64,000 nt of DNA from NCBI RefSeq assembly GCF_015319165.1, contig NZ_JADIVZ010000001.1, forward strand, positions 1-64,000, given 5' to 3'. Made by a program: the position numbers and the translations under genes. This document shows positions 44,619-52,700 of this stretch, in pieces. Every line of letters starts with the position of its first letter. Positions within the stretch are counted from its first letter, which is position 1. Under the pieces are notes generated by a model. The model did no database searches and was not told the origin of the DNA. It worked only from the letters and a program-made list of their open reading frames with translations. Source of the DNA: Nocardioides acrostichi (GTDB lineage Bacteria; Actinomycetota; Actinomycetes; Propionibacteriales; Nocardioidaceae).

Positions 44619-45158
44619 ATGCCCCTCGTGACCGAGCCCGTGCGCGTCGAGGCGGGGGAGTTCGTGCTGCGCCCCTACCGTGACGACGACGTCGACGACC
44701 TGCTGCGCACGTGCCGTGACCCCGAGATCGCTCGGTGGAACCCGCAGGCCAGTGAGCAGGACGCGGTCGAGCGACTGGTCGCCCAACGCAACGACTGGTC
44801 GGGCGGCGTCAACCTCTCGTGGGTCGTCGCCGATGCCGCTTCCGACGCCCTGCTGGGTTGGGTGTCGCTGTTCGACATCGACCACCATCACGGCACCGGC
44901 ATGCTCGGCTACGGGACGGCGCCCTGGGCGCGCCGCCGCGGCGTCGCGGTCGCAGGCGTGCTGGCGGCGTCCCGATTCGGCTGGGAGCAGGTGGGGCTGC
45001 ACCGAGTGCAGCTCTTCCATGCCGTCGAGAACGAGGCCTCGTGCGCGGTGGCCCGCAAGGCCGGGTTCGTGCTGGAGGGCACGACCCGACAGTCGTGGAA
45101 GTACCCCGACGGTTGCCACCACGACGAGCACCTGCACGGCCGGCTCGTCACGGATTGA
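44619..45158 (+). CDS. GNAT-family N-acetyltransferase (RimJ/RimL type)
   Basis: Protein of 179 residues from ATG 44619. GNAT fold: FVLRPYRDDDVDDLLRTCRD, VVADAASDALLGWVSLFDID, GYGTAPWARRRGVAVAGVLA (acetyl-CoA pyrophosphate loop) and LHRVQLFHAVENEASCAVA. The C-terminus is KAGFVLEGTTRQSWKYPDG. Members acetylate ribosomal-protein N-termini, antibiotics or polyamines; substrate unknown. The stop is followed immediately by an array of 22-bp repeats. Confidence 0.92.
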   Translation: MPLVTEPVRVEAGEFVLRPYRDDDVDDLLRTCRDPEIARWNPQASEQDAVERLVAQRNDWSGGVNLSWVVADAASDALLGWVSLFDIDHHHGTGMLGYGTAPWARRRGVAVAGVLAASRFGWEQVGLHRVQLFHAVENEASCAVARKAGFVLEGTTRQSWKYPDGCHHDEHLHGRLVTD

Positions 45159-45256
45159 CCCCTCGCGGGACGATTCGCGGCCCCTCGCGGGACGATTCGC
45201 GGCCCCTCGCGGGACGATTCGCGGCCCCTCGCGGGACGATTCCCGGCCCCTCGCGG
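45159..45256. repeat. 22-bp tandem array 4, different sequence (4.5 units)
   Basis: Perfect or near-perfect 22-bp units (CCCCTCGCGGGACGATTCGC plus GG) start at 45159, 45181, 45203 and 45225, with a partial unit at 45247. The array starts on the base after the GNAT stop and ends one base before the stop of the convergent bcp gene, so the whole gap is repeat. The sequence is unrelated to the AGTTTTCA arrays although the period is the same. Confidence 0.93.
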
Positions 45257-45257
45257 T

Positions 45258-45734
45258 TTACTCCAGGCCGAGGTCGCGGCGGAGCTTGGCGACGTGGCCG
45301 GTGGCCTTCACGTTGTACTGGGCGAGCGTGAGGGTGCCGTCCTCACCCACCACGAAGGTGGAGCGGATGACGCCTTGGACGACCTTGCCATACATCTTCT
45401 TCTCGCCGAACGCGCCGTAGGCACCCATGACCGCCTTGTCGGGGTCGGAGAGCAGGGTGATGCCCAGCGTCTCCTTCTCGCGGAACCGCGCGAGCTTCTC
45501 CGGCTTGTCCGGCGAGATGCCGAGCACCGTGTAGCCCTCCGCCTCGAACGAGGCGAGGGTCTCGGTGAAGTCGCAGGCCTGCTTGGTGCAGCCCGGGGTC
45601 ATCGCGGCCGGGTAGAAGTACACGATCACCTTGCCGCCGCGAAGTCCTGCGAGCGACACCTCGGCACCGGCGTCGTCGGTGAGGGTGAAGTCGGGTGCGG
45701 TGTCGCCGGGGGAGAGGCGGGCCTGGTCGGTCAC
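45258..45734 (-). CDS. bcp: thioredoxin-dependent thiol peroxidase (BCP-type peroxiredoxin)
   Basis: Protein of 158 residues from GTG 45734 (AAGGAG nine bases upstream). The peroxiredoxin opening is GDTAPDFTLTDDAG. The peroxidatic Cys motif AAMTPGCTKQACDF also carries the resolving Cys five residues later, the atypical two-Cys arrangement of BCP. VLGISPDKPEKLARFREKE and STFVVGEDGT complete the fold. It reduces hydroperoxides. It is divergent from the nickel/cobalt transporter operon. Confidence 0.94.
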   Translation of the reverse strand: MTDQARLSPGDTAPDFTLTDDAGAEVSLAGLRGGKVIVYFYPAAMTPGCTKQACDFTETLASFEAEGYTVLGISPDKPEKLARFREKETLGITLLSDPDKAVMGAYGAFGEKKMYGKVVQGVIRSTFVVGEDGTLTLAQYNVKATGHVAKLRRDLGLE

Positions 45735-45801
45735 GGGTGCTCCTTCTCGAGGGTCTGGGGCTGTCGGTCGGTCGGGGAGGGGTGCCCCCCCCGAACGGGT
45801 A

Positions 45802-45826
45802 GTTGTTGCAATCGACTTGCAACAAC
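45802..45826. promoter_or_regulatory. Nur-type operator of the metal importer operon
   Basis: A perfect 10-bp inverted repeat GTTGTTGCAA-N5-TTGCAACAAC is centred 26 bases upstream of cbiM. The inner part TTGCAA-N5-TTGCAA (45806-45822) equals the consensus known for the nickel-responsive Fur-family repressor Nur in Streptomyces. It also lies upstream of the divergent bcp start (68 bases away). Confidence 0.8.
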
Positions 45827-45839
45827 GTACGGTGGGCGG

Positions 45840-46541
45840 ATGCACGTACCCAACGGCTTCCTCGACGCTCCCACCTCGGTCGCGACCGGTGTCGTGGCCG
45901 CCGGTGCCATCGGGCTCGCACTGCGTGGGGCGCGGCGCGAACTCGACGACCGTACCGCCCCCATGGCCGGACTCGTCGCGGCGTTCGTCTTCGCGACCCA
46001 GATGCTGAACTTCCCGGTCGGGGCAGGGACCAGCGGACACCTGCTCGGAGGCGCGATCGCCGCCGTGCTCGTCGGACCGTGGACGGCGATCCTGTGCACC
46101 AGCGTGGTGTTCGTCGTCCAGGCACTGCTGTTCGCCGACGGCGGCATCACCGCGCTCGGCACCAACATCGACCTCATGGGGCTCTCCACGGTGCTCGTCG
46201 GCTGGTGCGTCTTCCGCGGGCTCCAGGCCGTCATGCCGAAGCGGACCTCACTCGTGCCGGTGCAGGCGGGCCTCGGCGCGTTCGTGTCGGTGCCGGTGGC
46301 CGCGCTGCTGTTCACCGCCCTCTACGCGGTCGGCGGCACCGCCGACATCCCGCTCGACAAGCTGGCAGCCGCCATGGTCGGCGTGCACCTGCTCATCGGA
46401 ATCGGCGAGGGCATCATCACCGCGCTGGCGGTCGGCAGCATCATCGCGGTGCGACCCGACCTCGTCTACGGCGCCCGTCGTATCCTGCGGGCCCGCGAGC
46501 TCGAGATCCGACCCGCGGCCACGAGCGGAGCGTCCTCGTGA
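45840..46541 (+). CDS. cbiM: ECF nickel/cobalt importer substrate-binding membrane component (CbiM/NikM)
   Basis: Protein of 233 residues from ATG 45840. The N-terminus MHVPNGFLDAPTSV keeps the Met-His that coordinates the metal in CbiM/NikM, so no signal peptide is expected. Seven or so membrane helices follow with family blocks FATQMLNFPVGAGTSGHLLG and FADGGITALGTNI. It recognises Ni2+ or Co2+ and delivers it to the transporter. The operator in front favours nickel. Its stop overlaps the next gene (GTGA). Confidence 0.93.
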   Translation: MHVPNGFLDAPTSVATGVVAAGAIGLALRGARRELDDRTAPMAGLVAAFVFATQMLNFPVGAGTSGHLLGGAIAAVLVGPWTAILCTSVVFVVQALLFADGGITALGTNIDLMGLSTVLVGWCVFRGLQAVMPKRTSLVPVQAGLGAFVSVPVAALLFTALYAVGGTADIPLDKLAAAMVGVHLLIGIGEGIITALAVGSIIAVRPDLVYGARRILRARELEIRPAATSGASS

Positions 46542-46903
46542 GCGCCGGACGACGCAGCGGGCTCAGCAACCGGGGCGTCTGGATCGCCATCTTGCTGGTG
46601 AGCCTGGTGCTCGCCGGGGTCGTGAGCTTCTATGCCGCCAGCACTCCCGACGGGCTCACCAAGGTCTCCGAGGACCAGGGCTTCGCCCGGACCGAGACCA
46701 CGCACGAGAGCGACGGCAGCCCACTGGCCGGCTACCAGACCGACGGCGTCGCCAACGGCCGGCTCTCGGGCGGGCTCGCCGGCGTGGCCGGCGTGCTCGT
46801 GGTGCTCGCGCTGGGCTCGGGCGTGATGCTGCTGGTGCGCCGACGTCCGCACGGCGGCGAGGCAGACGCCGAGGCCGACGCGCCGGACTCCGAGCGGGTC
46901 TGA
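46538..46903 (+). CDS. PDGLE-domain protein (CbiN-like subunit)
   Basis: Protein of 121 residues from GTG 46538. Two membrane helices (WIAILLVSLVLAGVVSFYAA and GVAGVLVVLALGSGVMLLV) flank an external loop containing STPDGLTKVSEDQGF, the PDGLE motif. Such proteins replace CbiN and are required for metal loading into CbiM. The C-terminal tail is acidic. Confidence 0.9.
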   Translation: MSAGRRSGLSNRGVWIAILLVSLVLAGVVSFYAASTPDGLTKVSEDQGFARTETTHESDGSPLAGYQTDGVANGRLSGGLAGVAGVLVVLALGSGVMLLVRRRPHGGEADAEADAPDSERV

Positions 46904-46905
46904 GC

Positions 46906-47628
46906 GTGGGCGCCGACCACGGGCACCGGCTGCACTTCCACGCCCACTCGCCGTTGCACTCGGCACCCTCGCACGCCAAGATCCTGGCGCTCGTGGCCTG
47001 GGTGCTGCTCGTCGTGGCGACCCCGGCGCACTGGTTCTGGGCCTTCGGCGTGCACGCCGTGGTGCTCGCCCTGGCGATCGGCGTCTCCCGCGTGCCCGTG
47101 ACCTACCTGCTCAAGCGGGCCGTCGTCGAGACCCCGTTCGTGGTGTTCGCGGTGCTGCTCCCCTTCATCGCGACGGGTGAGCGCATCGACGTGCTCGGTG
47201 TGGCCGTCAGCGGCCCCGGACTCCTCGCGGCGTGGGGCCTCCTGGTCAAGGGCACGCTCGGTGTGCTGGCCAGCCTGCTGCTCGCTGCGACCACCGAGCC
47301 GCAGGATCTGCTGCTCGGGCTCCAGCGGCTCCGGGTGCCGCAGCAGCTCGTGCAGATCATGGCCTTCATGATCCGCTACCTCGACGTCGTCACCGACGAG
47401 CTCCAGCGCATGAGGGTGGCGCGTGAGTCACGCGGTTTCACCGCCCGTGACCCGCGGCAGTGGCCGGTGCTGGCCCGCACCTTCGGCGCACTGTTCATCC
47501 GCTCCTACGAGCGCGGCGAGCGGGTGCACCTGGCCATGCTCGCGCGCGGGTACACCGGGTCGATCCCGACCGAGGCCACGCGTCGTCCGGTGACGGCGCA
47601 CGCGCACATCCACGGGAGTCGCCGATGA
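46906..47628 (+). CDS. cbiQ: ECF transporter T component (CbiQ)
   Basis: Protein of 240 residues from GTG 46906. The N-terminus is His-rich (HGHRLHFHAHSPLH). Five or so membrane helices precede coupling motifs RESRGFTARDPRQWP (first Ala/Ser-Arg-Gly) and HLAMLARGYTGSIP (second Ala-Arg-Gly), which dock on the ATPase. Three bases separate it from the PDGLE gene and its stop overlaps cbiO. Confidence 0.93.
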   Translation: MGADHGHRLHFHAHSPLHSAPSHAKILALVAWVLLVVATPAHWFWAFGVHAVVLALAIGVSRVPVTYLLKRAVVETPFVVFAVLLPFIATGERIDVLGVAVSGPGLLAAWGLLVKGTLGVLASLLLAATTEPQDLLLGLQRLRVPQQLVQIMAFMIRYLDVVTDELQRMRVARESRGFTARDPRQWPVLARTFGALFIRSYERGERVHLAMLARGYTGSIPTEATRRPVTAHAHIHGSRR

Positions 47629-48422
47629 GCACACCCGTCCTCGAGGTGTCCGGGCTGGCCTTCGCCTACCCCGACGGCCACCAAGCGCTGTTCGGCGTCG
47701 ACCTGCACGTGCATCCCGGCGAGAGGGTTGCGCTGCTGGGCCCCAACGGCGCCGGCAAGACCACCCTGGTGCTGCATCTCAACGGCATCCTCGGTCTGGA
47801 CGACGCCAACGCTGCCGGCTCGGTGCGCGTCAGCGGTCTGCCGGTCGAGAGGGCGAACCTGGCCGAGGTGCGCCGGCGGGTCGGGGTGGTGTTCCAGGAT
47901 CCCGACGACCAGCTGTTCATGGGCACGGTGCGTGCCGACGTCGCGTTCGGTCCCGCCAACCTCGGCGTCAAGGGCGCCGCTCTCGACCGGCGCGTCGAGC
48001 ACGCGCTGGAGCAGGTCGGCATGGCCGAGTTCGCCGATCGTCCGCCCCACCACCTCTCGTTCGGGCAGCGCCGCCGCGTGGCGGTGGCCACCGTGCTGGC
48101 GATGGAGCCGGAGATCCTGGTGCTCGACGAGCCGTCGTCGAATCTCGACCCGGCCTCGCGGCGCGAACTGGCCGACGTGCTGCGCAGCCTCGACGTGACG
48201 GTGCTGATGGTCACCCACGACCTGCCGTACGCCCTGGAGCTGTGCCCTCGCGCGGTGGTGCTGAGTCAGGGGCAGGTGGTGGCCGACGACGCCACGATCG
48301 AGATCCTCACCGACGACTCCCTCATGGCCGCGCACCGGCTCGAACTGCCCTGGGGCTTCGACCCGCGGACCGCCGCGGCCCTCGGGGCGGGCACTCGCCC
48401 CCTCGGCGGGGCGCGGGGTTGA
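47625..48422 (+). CDS. cbiO: ECF transporter ATPase (CbiO)
   Basis: Protein of 265 residues from ATG 47625. ABC motifs: VALLGPNGAGKTTLVLHLNG (Walker A), VFQDPDDQLFMGTVRADVAF (Q loop), HHLSFGQRRRVAVATVLAM (signature), ILVLDEPSSNLDP (Walker B) and MVTHDLPYALEL (H loop). The DPDDQLF Q loop is diagnostic of ECF-type ATPases. It powers import through CbiQ/CbiM. Gene order M-N-Q-O is complete. Confidence 0.95.
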   Translation: MSTPVLEVSGLAFAYPDGHQALFGVDLHVHPGERVALLGPNGAGKTTLVLHLNGILGLDDANAAGSVRVSGLPVERANLAEVRRRVGVVFQDPDDQLFMGTVRADVAFGPANLGVKGAALDRRVEHALEQVGMAEFADRPPHHLSFGQRRRVAVATVLAMEPEILVLDEPSSNLDPASRRELADVLRSLDVTVLMVTHDLPYALELCPRAVVLSQGQVVADDATIEILTDDSLMAAHRLELPWGFDPRTAAALGAGTRPLGGARG

Positions 48423-48434
48423 TAGGTTGACCGT

Positions 48435-48683
48435 GTGAGCACCGACCCGAAGGCGATCGAGCGCGAGATCGAGCAGGCGCGCGAGCGTCTCGCCGCGACC
48501 ATCGACCAGCTCGCCCACCGGGCGAGCCCGAAGACCATCGCGAACCGGGAGGCGTGGGCGATCAAGGCGCACTACGTCGACCCGGAGACCGGTGAGCCGC
48601 GCACCGAGGCCATCCTCAAGACGGTCGGCATCGTCGTCGGCACCGTGGCCGCGCTGGTGATCCTGCGCAAGTTCAGCCGCTGA
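48435..48683 (+). CDS. DUF3618-domain protein
   Basis: Protein of 82 residues from GTG 48435. The amphipathic N-terminal helix KAIEREIEQARERLAATIDQ and LAHRASPK define DUF3618. A single C-terminal membrane helix (VGIVVGTVAALVILRKF) anchors it. Function unknown; it is common in actinobacteria. It lies 12 bases after cbiO and 35 before the GroES-like gene. Confidence 0.9.
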   Translation: MSTDPKAIEREIEQARERLAATIDQLAHRASPKTIANREAWAIKAHYVDPETGEPRTEAILKTVGIVVGTVAALVILRKFSR

Positions 48684-48718
48684 CGCCCGCGCCAGTCGTC
48701 ATCGAGCCGAGGTCGATC

Positions 48719-49042
48719 GTGTCAGACAAGACACCCATCAAGATGCTGCACGACCGCGTCATGGTCGAGGTCGACGCCGACGCCGGCGAGCGCCGGTCCT
48801 CCGGCGGCATCGTCATCCCTGCCACGGCCGCGATGGGGGCCCGCCGCCTGGCGTGGGCCCGCGTGGTCGCCGTCGGCCCGCACGCTCGGTCGGTGGAGTC
48901 CGGTGACCGGGTGCTCTTCGAGCCCGACGACAAGTCGGAGGTCGAGGTACACGGGGAGGTCTACATCGTCATGCGTGAGCGCGACGTGCACGCCGTCGCG
49001 GCCGACCGCGTCGGCGGCGACGACACCGGCCTCTATCTCTGA
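48719..49042 (+). CDS. GroES-family co-chaperonin-like protein
   Basis: Protein of 107 residues from GTG 48719. It has the Cpn10 fold with KMLHDRVMVEVDADAGERRS, SSGGIVIPATA (mobile-loop region), ARVVAVGPHARSVESGDRVL and the tail VMRERDVHAVA. It is not next to groEL and lacks the fully canonical mobile loop, so it is a stand-alone GroES-like paralogue rather than the main groES. Confidence 0.85.
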   Translation: MSDKTPIKMLHDRVMVEVDADAGERRSSGGIVIPATAAMGARRLAWARVVAVGPHARSVESGDRVLFEPDDKSEVEVHGEVYIVMRERDVHAVAADRVGGDDTGLYL

Positions 49043-49058
49043 GCGGCGAGAGTCGGCC

Positions 49059-50030
49059 TCAGTACCAGGTGGCGTAGCGCTCGATCTCGGAGGGGCGCAG
49101 GTGGTAGCCGAGGGCGTCGGCGGCCTCGACGAGGCGCTTGGACGCGGCGCTGCGCACCTGCGGCGCGACCGACATGGTGATCATCTCGCGAACGGATCCC
49201 TGGCGGAACCGGTAGCCGCCGTAGTCGGCGCGGCGCAGCAGACCGATCTCGGCGCAGGCGCGCATCTGGTCGACGCCGGCCGCGACCTCGAGCAGGTTCG
49301 CCGGGACCGTCTCGCCGCCGAGGGCGACGATGGCCAGCGCGATCTGTTGCTCGCCGTCGAGTCGGGCGACCTGGTGCTGTACACGCTCGGGCAGCACGCG
49401 AGCGGCCGCCTGCACGATCATGCCGGGGTCGGGCACGCGCATGCCCGACACGGCCTCGCGGACGTCGGGATCGTCGAGGTGGGCCCGCAGGGCCGAGGGG
49501 CGGCCGTTCGTGGCCCGGTGGAAGGCGGCGACCAGCGGGTCGCTCGGACCCATCTCGCGTCCGAACGCCTCTGAGACCAGCAGCGCGACGGCGGCGCGGT
49601 CGAGGCCGGCCAGCCCGACGTGCTCGTTCTCGGCCCGCTCGAAGAGGCTGCCGGCCTGGCCGTGCGTGCCGACCAGCAACGTGGCACCGAGGTCGGTGAG
49701 AGCCATACCCAGCGCGTCGACGGTGGGTGGCTGGAGCCGGTGCACGTCGTCGACGACGACCAGGTCGCTGCCGTCGACCAGGAGCAGCAGCGGCTCGAGC
49801 TGGGAGATGTTGGAGCGCGCCCACGCGCTGGCCGCGATCGTCACCACACGGCGTCCAGCCGCGCGGGCGTGGCTCGCGGCCGCACCGAGCGTGGTGGTGA
49901 CGCCGACTCCGGCGCCGCCACTGACCATGGTCGTGGTTCCCTGGGAGACCGCTCGCTCGATCTGCTCGAGCTCGTAAGCCCGGTTCAGCAGGCGCGCGTC
50001 GGCGTCCACGGGCATCTGGACGACGTTCAC
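49059..50030 (-). CDS. orphan AAA/STAND-like ATPase related to LuxR-type regulators
   Basis: Protein of 323 residues from GTG 50030. LLNRAYELEQIERAV is the usual lead-in of MalT/LuxR STAND ATPases. VSGGAGVGVTTTLGAA is the Walker A, although the usual Lys before Ser/Thr is Val here, so nucleotide binding may be altered. DLVVVDDVHRLQPPTV is Walker B. A winged-helix-like C-terminal region follows, and the LuxR DNA-binding domain is missing. It may be a truncated regulator or a protein-interaction ATPase. Confidence 0.78.
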   Translation of the reverse strand: MNVVQMPVDADARLLNRAYELEQIERAVSQGTTTMVSGGAGVGVTTTLGAAASHARAAGRRVVTIAASAWARSNISQLEPLLLLVDGSDLVVVDDVHRLQPPTVDALGMALTDLGATLLVGTHGQAGSLFERAENEHVGLAGLDRAAVALLVSEAFGREMGPSDPLVAAFHRATNGRPSALRAHLDDPDVREAVSGMRVPDPGMIVQAAARVLPERVQHQVARLDGEQQIALAIVALGGETVPANLLEVAAGVDQMRACAEIGLLRRADYGGYRFRQGSVREMITMSVAPQVRSAASKRLVEAADALGYHLRPSEIERYATWY

Positions 50031-50159
50031 GATGGATCTCCCCAGGGGTGTCGAGCGAGGTGGTCCCTCTCCTCAGCGGCCGGTTCGCGTGCTACCTGAG
50101 CAGATTGTGCTCGTTGGTTCTCCCATTGTCATCGCGGAGCGGGTCCGACATCGAGACAG

Positions 50160-50189
50160 TTGCCAAAGGATCCCGAGTAAAGATAGAAC
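50160..50189 (+). promoter_or_regulatory. probable promoter of the secreted protein gene
   Basis: TTGCCA (50160-50165) and TAGAAC (50184-50189) are separated by 18 bases and match the housekeeping consensus at five and four of six positions. The region is locally lower in GC. It lies 35 bases upstream of the start at 50224. Confidence 0.5.
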
Positions 50190-50223
50190 TCAGCGTCCGC
50201 GTCTCTTGCGAAAGTGGTTTCTC

Positions 50224-50958
50224 GTGCGCATCCTCCTCGGCCTCTGGGTCGCTCTCCTCGGCCTCACCGGCTCCCTGTTCGCCTCGACCCCGGCCTTCGC
50301 CGCCGACGACCCGCTGTACGGCGCCCCGGAGGTCGGCCAGTGCTACGACTCGACGGGTGCGACCGCCGGCAAGCCGGCCAACCCCGACGACACGGTCAGC
50401 TGCGCCCAGGACCACACCTTGTGGATCCTCGCCGTGCACAAGCTGCCCGCCGACGTGTCGCTCGACCCTGAGGACGGTGAGCTCACGAAGTACTTCTACT
50501 CCGTGTGCCATCCCGCGACGAAGGACGCCGTAGGCCACTACGGCGACCCGGCGTACGCCAAGTCCGCCTACCGTGCCTACTTCTTCGTGCCGACCCAGGC
50601 GCAGCAGGACCAGGGGGCCCGTTGGATCAGCTGCGAGCTCGGGATCGCTCGGGGCGGCCGCAAGCTCACCACCACCGACAAGCGGCGCCCCGCCAAGGTG
50701 AAGGCCTCGATGCCCGACTCCCTCACTCTCTGCGCCAACAGCAAGTACACCGCCACCGCGTGCAGCAACAAGCACGCCTACCGCGTCACCTACGCCCGCG
50801 TCCTCACAAAGCGCTACACGGTGTCGCGGGCCCGGAACAAGGCCCAGAAGATCTGCCCGAGCAAGGTGTCCACGCCGAACAACTGGATGTGGTACGTCCA
50901 CAGCGGAGTCAAGCGCAGCCAGTTCGTGCTGTCCTGCCTCACGCACACCGCGAAGTAG
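50224..50958 (+). CDS. secreted septum-formation-domain protein
   Basis: Protein of 244 residues from GTG 50224; TTG 50206 (adding RKWFL) is a plausible alternative start. The signal peptide ends SLFASTPAFAADD. The mature protein has two repeats of the septum-formation type (EVGQCYDS ... VSCAQDHTLWILAVHKLP and SLTLCANSKYTATACSNKH), with Cys pairs likely forming disulfides. Related proteins in corynebacteria and mycobacteria affect septation. The domain call is by pattern, and other roles at the cell surface are possible. Confidence 0.82.
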   Translation: MRILLGLWVALLGLTGSLFASTPAFAADDPLYGAPEVGQCYDSTGATAGKPANPDDTVSCAQDHTLWILAVHKLPADVSLDPEDGELTKYFYSVCHPATKDAVGHYGDPAYAKSAYRAYFFVPTQAQQDQGARWISCELGIARGGRKLTTTDKRRPAKVKASMPDSLTLCANSKYTATACSNKHAYRVTYARVLTKRYTVSRARNKAQKICPSKVSTPNNWMWYVHSGVKRSQFVLSCLTHTAK

Positions 50959-50988
50959 TCCGCGCCAATGGCGAGGGCGGGCGCCCGG

Positions 50989-52155
50989 TCAGGAGTGAAC
51001 GTGCTCCTCGTCGGGTGACCCGCCCATCATGTGCATCATGTCCATCCCGCCGGTGCGCCAGAAACGTACGCCGAGCAGGGCGACGCCGACGAGGGCCACG
51101 ATGTTCAACCAGGTGGTGTAGTTCCACGACAACCCCTGGGCGACGACCTTCGCGTGTCCGGCCTCCGGCACCAGACCGAGGCCACCGAAGATCAGCTCGA
51201 CGGCGTACCCGCCGATCACCATGGTGGCGTAGAACGCCGCCAGCAGCACCAGCATCATCCGGGTGCCGTAGTAGCGCCGGTAGATGAGCAGGATGGGCAG
51301 GATGATCAGGTCGGCGAAGAGGAAGGCGATGACGCCGCCGAAGCTGATGCCACCGTTGTAGAGCACGCCGGCCAGCGGCACGTTGCCGATCGAGCAGACG
51401 AAGCTGGCCATCGCGATGAACGGACCGATGATCGGACCCCACAGGGCCGAGAGCACCTGGTGGTCGGTGAGGAAGAGGTGTCGCCAGAACGTGTCGGGCA
51501 CCCAGGCCGCGACGGCGCCGGCGATGAACAACCCGATGAGGATGTCGCGGAGCACGGCGGCCCACTCCATGAAGAAGATGTGCGACACCGACGTCGCGCC
51601 GGCGCCGGAGAACAGCCGACGCACGAGGGGAGCGTCGGAGTCGATGCTCATGTCCATGGCGGCGTGCCCCTCCATCGAGCCGGCCAGCCCCTTCTCGGCC
51701 TGCGCGCGGGCGTCGTCGATGAGTCGCCGGCGGACGAACAGCCGGAACACCACGGCCATGAGGACGATGATGATGGGCCCGCCGACGAACTCGGCCAGGG
51801 TGAACTGCCAGCCCAGCAGCAGCGCCAGGATGATGCCGAGCTCGAGCACGAGGTTGGTGCTGGCGATCTCGAAGACGATGGCCGAGGTGAAGCTCGCGCC
51901 CTTGCGGAACAGCGATCGCGCGAGGGCGACTGCAGCGTAGGAGCACGAAGAGCTGGCCGCGCCGAGGCCCGCGGCCGTGGCCAGTGTGCGTGGTCGGTCG
52001 TCGCCGAGCAGCCGGACGACCGCCTCGCGTCGCACGACCGCCTGCACGACGGCCGAGAGCGTGAACCCGAGCACGAGCGACCACAGGATCTGCCAGGCCA
52101 TCGAGCCGGTCGTGGCGAGGGCGTCGAGCACAGCAAGGAGCAGGGACGACAGCAT
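50989..52155 (-). CDS. ArsP/DUF318-type permease with Met/His-rich tail
   Basis: Protein of 388 residues from ATG 52155; an in-frame GTG at 52218 would add a basic stretch before helix 1. About nine membrane helices. The family motif GLGAASSSCSYAAVALARSL (Cys in helix 3) and its pseudo-repeat FVCSIGNVPLAGVLYNGGIS are characteristic of this permease group, which includes exporters of trivalent organoarsenicals. The C-terminus MDMMHMMGG plus EEHVHS looks metal-binding, so a metal or metalloid substrate is likely. It follows the truncated haemoglobin gene by 78 bases. Confidence 0.88.
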   Translation of the reverse strand: MLSSLLLAVLDALATTGSMAWQILWSLVLGFTLSAVVQAVVRREAVVRLLGDDRPRTLATAAGLGAASSSCSYAAVALARSLFRKGASFTSAIVFEIASTNLVLELGIILALLLGWQFTLAEFVGGPIIIVLMAVVFRLFVRRRLIDDARAQAEKGLAGSMEGHAAMDMSIDSDAPLVRRLFSGAGATSVSHIFFMEWAAVLRDILIGLFIAGAVAAWVPDTFWRHLFLTDHQVLSALWGPIIGPFIAMASFVCSIGNVPLAGVLYNGGISFGGVIAFLFADLIILPILLIYRRYYGTRMMLVLLAAFYATMVIGGYAVELIFGGLGLVPEAGHAKVVAQGLSWNYTTWLNIVALVGVALLGVRFWRTGGMDMMHMMGGSPDEEHVHS

Positions 52156-52233
52156 GAGTGCGTGTCTACGGCAACCGATCCGGATCGACCAGATGCGACC
52201 GGGTGAGCGGCCGGTCACCCCGCTGCGGCGGGT

Positions 52234-52605
52234 TCAGACCAGCGCGTTGCCGTGCACGATCGCCGCACGCAGCGGTGCGATCGTGATGAGCACTCGCTCG
52301 ACCAGCGCCTCCGGCACGGAGAGTTGCGCGAGCACCGCCTCGAGGTGCGCGGCCGTGCGGTCGAACATCCGGTCGGTGATGTGCAGCCCGGCGTGGGCGT
52401 CGCCCATGTCACGACCGGCGTACACGAGATCGGAACCCAGCGCGGCCGCCAGGAACGAGATCATGTGGTTGCGCAGCCGCGGCATGTCGATGCCCTCGAA
52501 GACCGGACCGGTCTCGGGGTCGGTGAGCAGCCTCCCGTAGAGGCCGTCGACGGCGGCGCCGATGGCCTCGCGTCCGCCGAGTGCGTCGTACAGCGTCGGA
52601 TCCAT
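52234..52605 (-). CDS. truncated haemoglobin (group I type)
   Basis: Protein of 123 residues from ATG 52605 with a strong GGGGAGGG eight bases upstream. It has the 2-on-2 globin core with TLYDALGGREAIGAAVDGLY, RLRNHMISFLAAALG and DMGDAHAGLHITDRMF. The His in GLHI is the proximal haem ligand. It probably binds O2 or NO. A perfect 9-bp inverted repeat lies about 100 bases upstream, and a permease follows in the same direction. Confidence 0.88.
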   Translation of the reverse strand: MDPTLYDALGGREAIGAAVDGLYGRLLTDPETGPVFEGIDMPRLRNHMISFLAAALGSDLVYAGRDMGDAHAGLHITDRMFDRTAAHLEAVLAQLSVPEALVERVLITIAPLRAAIVHGNALV

Positions 52606-52700
52606 AAAAGTTCCCTCCCCAGGGCTCCTCGGGTTGCATCGAAACACACCCGCGACCCCTACAGAACGGTGGCGAGCAGAGTTCGTCCGAAACGCGTACC

